A DNA stretch of 64,000 nt, taken from assembly GCA_014360995.1 (NCBI GenBank), contig JACIWL010000002.1, forward strand, positions 33,308 through 97,307, given 5' to 3'. Below are positions 58,402 through 64,000 of the stretch, one piece after another (position 1 is the first letter of the stretch; each line of letters begins with the position of its first letter). The position numbers and the translations under genes are program-made. The stretch is from Candidatus Bipolaricaulota bacterium. Lineage in GTDB: Bacteria > Bipolaricaulota > Bipolaricaulia > Bipolaricaulales > Bipolaricaulaceae. Below the pieces are notes generated by a model. That model saw only the letters and a list, made by a program, of their open reading frames with translations, made no database searches and was not told where the DNA came from.

Positions 58402-59542
58402 GACAAGAAAGAACGAAGATCGGCACGGGGCTAATTATGGAAAGAGGCTGGCTTATCTTTGTCTCCAAGCAACTCGTGAAGGGCAGGCCTCGTATGCTCA
58501 CGTTCACGAGATAATAAAAGGACTTGAGCGCCGCGGTTGGGAGGTCCAATTATTTGAACCAGTTTATGCACAAGGGAAATTTCCTGGTCCCGTTTCTCGT
58601 CTCCTTTGGTTTGCTTGGGTTCAAGTGAAGTTATTGTTTTCCAAACGCCCAGACATTGTTTATGTTCGTCATCACTTTGCAGCCCTACCAACCGCTCTTT
58701 GGGCTCGCTTAGTAGGAGTGCCTATAGTACAAGAAGTTAATGGACCCTATGAAGACTTGTTCATCGCCTGGCCCATTACAAGAAAGCTGGCTTCGCTCTT
58801 TAAATGGATGATGAAAGCCCAAGTTCGGTGGGCGAGCGCAGTAATAGCTGTAACTCCTCAGCTGGCCGAATGGGTTAAGCGGGAATCAGGAAAAACAGAA
58901 GTTTTTGTGATTCCTAATGGTGTAAATATTGAGCTTTTTAGGCCCGATGCCCCTCTATATGGAGGTATAACTCTGCCTGAAGAATTCGTTGTCTTCTTTG
59001 GTGCCCTGGCCCCCTGGCAAGGAATAGACACTATGCTCAAGGCTGTAGAACAACCCGAATGGCCTTCCAATGTGAAACTCGTTATCCTCGGTGATGGTGT
59101 TGAGCGTAAAAAAGTCGAAAAAGCAGCTAAAAATGAGGGAAAGGTGGTCTACCTTGGAACTGTTCCCTACAAAGCTGTTCCCGGGATTGTAGCTAGAGCC
59201 ATTGCAGGGTTAAGCCCTCAAAATTTACTCGGTAACAGAGGTGCGACAGGGCTCTTTCCTTTGAAAGTGTTAGAAACACTAGCTTGCGGAGTTCCTGTTA
59301 TTTTGACAGATTTTCCTGGAGTAGCAGACATGGTGAAGCAAAGTGGATGCGGTATTGTCATCCCTCCTGAAGATCCTCGAGCCTTAGCTCAGGCCGTCCG
59401 CTATCTTTGGGAGCATCCAGAAGAGCGGGTTCGGATGGGACACATTGGGCGAGAACTTGTTGTAAGGGATCATTCGTGGGATAATAGAGCAGCCTTAACA
59501 GACGTCGTTTTAACAAAGCTCCTTAAGGAAAAGGAAAGTTAA
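58394..59542 (+). CDS. Glycosyltransferase family 4
   Basis: ATREGQASYAHVHEIIKGLERRGWEVQLFEP; VIPNGVNIELFRPDA; LKVLETLACGVPVILTDFPGVADMV. Confidence 0.9.
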   Translation: MGRTRKNEDRHGANYGKRLAYLCLQATREGQASYAHVHEIIKGLERRGWEVQLFEPVYAQGKFPGPVSRLLWFAWVQVKLLFSKRPDIVYVRHHFAALPTALWARLVGVPIVQEVNGPYEDLFIAWPITRKLASLFKWMMKAQVRWASAVIAVTPQLAEWVKRESGKTEVFVIPNGVNIELFRPDAPLYGGITLPEEFVVFFGALAPWQGIDTMLKAVEQPEWPSNVKLVILGDGVERKKVEKAAKNEGKVVYLGTVPYKAVPGIVARAIAGLSPQNLLGNRGATGLFPLKVLETLACGVPVILTDFPGVADMVKQSGCGIVIPPEDPRALAQAVRYLWEHPEERVRMGHIGRELVVRDHSWDNRAALTDVVLTKLLKEKES

Positions 59543-59543
59543 A

Positions 59544-60932
59544 ATGGCCCTTGGTATCTCATTGGCAAGCTTAATCTTTGTACCTTTGAGTGCTTATTTA
59601 TTGTTTAGGCGAACAATACTTGATGTAACACATCTGCGCGCTAATCCTTGGCCACTAATCTGGTATTTTACACTTATGCTGGTGCTTGTTCCTCTGGTTG
59701 TGGTAAATGCACTTGGTATCGAAAATGTGCCCGGGCTTTATGTAGCGCAGCCTGGAACGGAGAGCATAGTTACTTTGTTAGTTGTTGCTGTCATTACGGA
59801 ATATATATTGACTTTAGCCTTTTCTCTCCGGTTGTTTGGGCTTAATCTCAGGAAAGACATTCTCAACATATCACTAAATGAAAAGCGACTTTATGACGCT
59901 GTATGTGCTTTATCCCTACTTGGATTGTTGTGCATTGTAGTTTTTTATTTTCTTGGATATAAACATGCATTCCTCAGCGCTTTACTGGAAAACAAGCGCT
60001 TGTTAGAGGTGCGGCTTGCTAACAAGTATACCAGTCATGTTCCTTCTCAAATCGCGTCAATTATGCCTTTGATAGGCTATTTTCTTGCCGCAGTCGCAGG
60101 CTATATAGGCCGACAGAATTTGGTGAAATCTTTTTGGTACCTTGTGCTCAGCGTTCTTTTTCTTTCTGCCCCTGGAGATAAGGCGCCTCCAATATGGGGA
60201 ATCATCATCTGGGTTTTAGCTCAAGGTGCGTTGCTACCAAAACACGTATTCTCAGTTCGCTCAATTATAGGATTGGGTTTCGTTTCAATACTTGGTCTTG
60301 GAGCAGTGTACTTTGTTACATCCATTCAGGTTCCGGGAATGACTCGCGAGGCGTTTTTCAAATACCTGTTGGTGAGGCTTGGGGTTGGCCAAATGGCAGG
60401 GGTGTACGAGACGTTCGGGCTCGTTCAAACAAACTCAATGCCTGAAGGAGATTTCTATCTCCACATGATCCCTGGGGCGCAATTTTTTGTCAATTATACG
60501 GATTTTCAAAAGGTTTTGATGATGGTTACAGAAGGGTATGGATATGCAGAGATGGGGGTAAAGAACACATTATTTATCGCGGAGGCATGGGCGATAGGAG
60601 GCTTGCCATTAGCGTTGTTGTCGCCAATAATAGTCGGAATTTCTACAGGGATTGGGTTAGCGATCTTAGTGCCGATAGTACGACAAATCGTTGGCAAGGA
60701 ATTGGCGCCTTTTATTTCACTAATCTTGTACTTGAAGACACATGACATTACTGGAGGATTTTCGAGTTTTCCCTTATTCAAGGGGCTAATCTTGGTTTTA
60801 GGGCAAATAGCCATCATCTTTTTGCTATATTACCTGGTTATTGCCTTTAAAAAAATGCTTAAGAATGTAGGACCGGTTATTAGAAAACCGATTGACAATA
60901 ACGGTTTCAAGCCCAGAAAGGTGACAGGATAA
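59544..60932 (+). CDS. O-antigen polymerase-like membrane protein (Wzy-like)
   Basis: Multi-TM protein of about 460 aa located between glycosyltransferase genes. Confidence 0.65.
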   Translation: MALGISLASLIFVPLSAYLLFRRTILDVTHLRANPWPLIWYFTLMLVLVPLVVVNALGIENVPGLYVAQPGTESIVTLLVVAVITEYILTLAFSLRLFGLNLRKDILNISLNEKRLYDAVCALSLLGLLCIVVFYFLGYKHAFLSALLENKRLLEVRLANKYTSHVPSQIASIMPLIGYFLAAVAGYIGRQNLVKSFWYLVLSVLFLSAPGDKAPPIWGIIIWVLAQGALLPKHVFSVRSIIGLGFVSILGLGAVYFVTSIQVPGMTREAFFKYLLVRLGVGQMAGVYETFGLVQTNSMPEGDFYLHMIPGAQFFVNYTDFQKVLMMVTEGYGYAEMGVKNTLFIAEAWAIGGLPLALLSPIIVGISTGIGLAILVPIVRQIVGKELAPFISLILYLKTHDITGGFSSFPLFKGLILVLGQIAIIFLLYYLVIAFKKMLKNVGPVIRKPIDNNGFKPRKVTG

Positions 60933-61307
60933 GTCACGTTTTTGCGTGGCCACCGGATATTCCCAGCTCGCTGCCTTCTGAAGCTCCTCCAGAGTTTGGG
61001 GGCTATTACAAAGCACATGCTGTAACTTTTTCAGTGGGAGGGCCTAAAGAGAAAGTCGCGGCGGTTAAAGTGAAGTGTTGGAATATCCACTTTGTCCCGT
61101 CTCTTATTAGTTTGCAGAATTTGCAGGCATATCAGGCTCTTGCTTGGCAAGAAAGGCCTGCAGCTAAACCACTGATGAGGGGTCGGTCCGCCACGCCGCG
61201 TAAGGGTTCCACCTTCGTGGGGGGCGAGGCCATTACAGCCCCAAACTTTTGCCAAACGGTTAGCTTGTACGTATACTTTTGAAAACAAATGCTGAGCATT
61301 TAATATC

Positions 61308-62435
61308 ATGAAGCGAAGAATTGTGATCCTTGGGAATCAGGCCTTTTCGCTTGTGAACTTTCGTGGGTCACTGATTCGGGCCATGGTGGAAAAGGGTTAC
61401 GAGGTACTGGCTCTGGCTCCAGATTATGATGAGAAAACCCGAGAACGCGTCAAGGCTCTGGGAGCAATCCCCATCGATTACTCCCTTTCCCGCACCGGGC
61501 TTAACCCACTGCGAGATGTCCTTGATTTTCTGCGGCTTTGTTTTCTCCTGAGGAAACTTAGGCCAGACGTGGTTTTAGCCTATGCCATGAAGCCTGTCGT
61601 TTACGGAACTTTGGCAGCATGGATCGCCCAGGTACCGAGGCGCTTTGCCTTGATCGAAGGGCTCGGATACTCCTTTACCCCGGCAGGGGAAAAAGAAGGC
61701 CTCAAAAAGAAGGTCGTCCGCAATATCATTCAGATTCTTTGCCGTCTAGCTCTTCCGCGGGCCACAAAGGTCTTCTTTCTGAACAGGGATGACCTTTCGG
61801 AGTTCCTTACCCGAGGGCTTGTTAGTGAAGAAAAAGCTTTCCTCCTCGGTCCAATTGGGGTGGATCTTCAACTTTTCTCTTTCGCCCCACCGGTGAAAAA
61901 ACCCGTGACCTTTCTCCTTGCCGCAAGGCTCCTAAGGGAAAAGGGGGTCGTAGAATTTGCGGAAGCTGCGCGCATCATAAAGCAGAAATATCCGGACACG
62001 CGCTTCATCCTCCTTGGTGGACTCGATACCAACCCTGGGGCCATCTCTAAGGCGGAGGTGGAAAGCTGGATTAGAGAAGGGATCCTTGAGTGGCCTGGGC
62101 ATGTGGAGGATGTGCGGCCTTGGATCTCTCAGGCCAGTGTGTTTGTTCTGCCGTCCTACCGCGAAGGAGTGCCAAGAACTACTCAAGAAGCCATGGCCAT
62201 GGGCCGGCCGGTCATCACCACCGATGCTCCAGGTTGCCGGGAAACGGTCATTGATGGGGTAAACGGTTTTTTGGTCCCGGTCCGTGATGTAGACGCCCTT
62301 GTCAAAGCAATGGAGCGTTTCATCCTTGACCCCGAGCTTACCGAACGCATGGGCCGAGAATCCCGCCGCCTTGCCGAGGAACGCTTCGACGTCCACAAGA
62401 TCAACGCCCTCCTTCTACGTGAAATGGGTCTTTGA
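61308..62435 (+). CDS. Glycosyltransferase family 4 (PglA-like)
   Basis: ILGNQAFSLVNFRGSLIRAMVEKGYEVLALAPDYDEKTRERVKALGAIPIDYSLSRTGLNPLRD; PSYREGVPRTTQEAMAMGRPVITTDAPGCRETV. Confidence 0.92.
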   Translation: MKRRIVILGNQAFSLVNFRGSLIRAMVEKGYEVLALAPDYDEKTRERVKALGAIPIDYSLSRTGLNPLRDVLDFLRLCFLLRKLRPDVVLAYAMKPVVYGTLAAWIAQVPRRFALIEGLGYSFTPAGEKEGLKKKVVRNIIQILCRLALPRATKVFFLNRDDLSEFLTRGLVSEEKAFLLGPIGVDLQLFSFAPPVKKPVTFLLAARLLREKGVVEFAEAARIIKQKYPDTRFILLGGLDTNPGAISKAEVESWIREGILEWPGHVEDVRPWISQASVFVLPSYREGVPRTTQEAMAMGRPVITTDAPGCRETVIDGVNGFLVPVRDVDALVKAMERFILDPELTERMGRESRRLAEERFDVHKINALLLREMGL

Positions 62436-62471
62436 CTTTACCGAAGCCGCGATTCCGGAAACAAGCATTGC

Positions 62472-62741
62472 TCAGGAGATTTTGTAAATATCCCGGCGGT
62501 GCCCTATGAGATGAACGTAGATGACCTACTTTTCACGATCGAATGAGTAAAGAACTCTATAGCTTCCAACACGAAGCTTGAAGAGACCCTTTCACTTGCC
62601 GCCTAGCGCTTCAGGAGCAAGATCTGCAAAGTTGTCCGCTAGCCATTTTAGCTTTGCTAAGATCCGTTGGGCGATAGGTTTATCAAGAGATGCGAGCATT
62701 TCTAGCGCTTCAGGGAGAAGACGAACCTGATAGCCTTTCAC
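62472..62741 (-). pseudogene. RelE/ParE-family toxin with two in-frame stops
   Basis: Manual minus reading: VKGYQVRLLPEALEMLASLDKPIAQRILAKLKWLADNFADLAPEALGGK*KGLFKLRVGSYRVLYSFDREK*VIYVHLIGHRRDIYKIS*. Confidence 0.82.
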
Positions 62742-62965
62742 CAGACCAGCCCTAGCCTTTTCGCTGCTTCCTCAGCAGGAATGCCTTGCTCGCCGCGCTC
62801 AAGGTGCTCCAAAGAGCGCCGAAGGCGCTCTTCAATCTCCGGGCGCAGTTTAAGGCCTTGATCCGGATCGCCAAGTAGTTCAAACAACGCTTCTTCCACT
62901 GCTTCCCGGATCAGTATCTTCAGTTCTTCCTTTGAAAGATCCTTAACCCTCATCTTCTCCTTCAT
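62738..62965 (-). CDS. Cognate antitoxin of the RelE-like toxin
   Basis: MKEKMRVKDLSKEELKILIREAVEEALFELLGDPDQGLKLRPEIEERLRRSLEHLERGEQGIPAEEAAKRLGLVW; 4-nt overlap with the toxin start. Confidence 0.7.
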   Translation of the reverse strand: MKEKMRVKDLSKEELKILIREAVEEALFELLGDPDQGLKLRPEIEERLRRSLEHLERGEQGIPAEEAAKRLGLVW

Positions 62966-63111
62966 TTTCTGACCCCTCGGCACCAACACAATCATAGCAT
63001 GCTTTGGCGCGGGCACACAAACATGCGAGCTTATCAAACTAATGGTCATGGCCGACAAGACAAGCGTCCGGAGACCAAACCATGACTTTGTGAACATAGG
63101 TCCTGGGAGGG

Positions 63112-63117
63112 TATAGT
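63112..63117 (+). promoter_or_regulatory. Candidate -10 box TATAGT for hicB
   Basis: ggTATAGTtttaggaagagggaagtctATG. Confidence 0.45.
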
Positions 63118-63136
63118 TTTAGGAAGAGGGAAGTCT

Positions 63137-63346
63137 ATGAAAAGAGAGTTTTATGTGGTTATTGAGAAGGACGAAGACGGGTTCTACGTGGGCGAAGTCT
63201 TGGGTCTTCGCGCTTGCTATTCCCAAGGAAAGACCATCGACGAACTTCTGGAGAACATAAAAGAGGTCATCCGCATGTGTCTAGAAGAAGCTGGTGAAGA
63301 ACCTGTGCCGGAGTTTCTTGGCGTCCAGAAGGTTTGCATTGAATGA
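63137..63346 (+). CDS. hicB: HicB-like antitoxin
   Basis: MKREFYVVIEKDEDGFYVGEVLGLRACYSQGKTIDELLENIKEVIRMCLEE. Confidence 0.88.
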   Translation: MKREFYVVIEKDEDGFYVGEVLGLRACYSQGKTIDELLENIKEVIRMCLEEAGEEPVPEFLGVQKVCIE

Positions 63347-63559
63347 GCAAACTCCAGCCCCTACCTTACAAGGATGTGCTGCGCTCTTCAACACGCAGGC
63401 TTTGAGATAGTAAGGCAGAGGGGAAGTCATGTAAGGCTTAGGCACCCAGATGGACGAATGGTTACTGTGCCTATGCATGAAGAGATCGGCCGAGGTCTGT
63501 TACGCAAGATACTGCGTGATGCGGAACTTTCCGTAGATGACTTTCTTTCCCTTCTTTAA
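63343..63559 (+). pseudogene. hicA: HicA-like toxin gene disrupted by frameshift
   Basis: MSKLQPLPYKDVLR in frame 63343, then ALQHAGFEIVRQRGSHVRLRHPDGRMVTVPMHEEIGRGLLRKILRDAELSVDDFLSLL in frame 63374. Confidence 0.85.
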
Positions 63560-63589
63560 GCAACAGCGGCTTTTGGGGCGTGTGCAGCC

Positions 63590-63896
63590 CCAGCTCTCTC
63601 AAATCCGGCGTGTTTATCCTTCCTGCCAGGAGAGAGTGCCGAAGTCCACCCAGGAGGCCATGGGTCGGCCGATCATCACCACCGATGCCCCCGGTTGCCG
63701 GGAGACGGTCATCGAGGGATTAAACGGTTTCTTGGTCCCGGTTCGTGATGTGGGTGCCCTTGTTAGGGCCATGGAGCGTTTTATCCTTGAGCCCGACCTT
63801 ATTGAACGAATGGGCAAAGAATCCCGGCGCCTGGCCGAGGAACGCTTCGACGTCCACAAGATTAAGGCCCGGTTCCTCCAGGAAATGGGGCTTTAA
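63590..63896 (+). pseudogene. C-terminal fragment duplicate of the 61308 glycosyltransferase
   Basis: STQEAMGRPIITTDAPGCRETVIEGLNGFLVPVRDVGALVRAMERFILEPDLIERMGKESRRLAEERFDVHKIKARFLQEMGL versus the 61308 C-terminus. Confidence 0.88.
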
Positions 63897-63940
63897 GGAG
63901 GTAAATTAGCAAACAGTAAACCGAGAAGGGAGGTGAGCCA

Positions 63941-64000
63941 ATGTCTTCCAAGGTTTCCATAGAAATTCCACGAGAGGTGCTTCACGCTGCCCGCATGACG
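63941..64000 (+). CDS. UPF0175/RHH-type antitoxin-like protein (partial, runs off window end)
   Basis: MSSKVSIEIPREVLHAARMT... Confidence 0.45.
   Translation, partial: MSSKVSIEIPREVLHAARMT

Noticed and set aside
60933-61307. 375-bp region between the Wzy-like and glycosyltransferase genes, open on both strands
   Set aside because: Neither the plus (61034-61282) nor the minus (61031-61309) translation matched a family I recognise; may be a degenerate insertion but cannot be supported.
51259-62594. Possible stop-codon reassignment, since several genes contain isolated in-frame TAA/TAG/TGA
   Set aside because: All three stop codons are affected, only in accessory genes, and normal genes terminate properly with the same codons; simple decay or sequencing error is more likely.

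Overview
GC-rich bacterial chromosome segment. I would guess Bipolaricaulota/Acetothermia-like from gene content, but no taxonomic marker was tested. Most of the window is densely packed housekeeping genes: tRNA-Asn and tRNA-Ile, ahcY, apgM, coaX, ppdK, ftsY, argS, spoVS, glmU, prs, rplY, pth, clpC, radA, a purine nucleoside phosphorylase and galE. Two regions stand out. (1) About 13.9-24.1 kb is one tightly coupled operon. It joins a signalling module (two DRTGG proteins, two stand-alone GHKL ATPases, a PHP protein) to a [NiFe] hydrogenase with NuoE/HoxU/HoxY/HoxH/NuoF-type subunits plus a second NuoE/NuoF pair. The first NuoF carries a C-terminal 2x[4Fe-4S] domain. The layout suggests an electron-bifurcating HydABCSL-like NiFe enzyme. 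Two thioredoxin-like [2Fe-2S] domains in the operon have lost every cysteine. (2) About 49.4-63.9 kb is a surface polysaccharide locus with a complete WbpA/B/D/E/I-type set for UDP-ManNAc(3NAc)A, a TIGR04076-like gene embedded in it, and Wzx/Wzy/glycosyltransferases. It is bordered by decaying toxin-antitoxin-type genes in which the toxin is broken and the antitoxin looks intact. A third small region (37.5-40.2 kb) holds a lamin-tail protein, a decayed paralog ending in an interrupted dockerin, and an adjacent frameshifted cohesin-like lipoprotein. All calls come from reading the sequence and supplied ORFs; no database search was possible.
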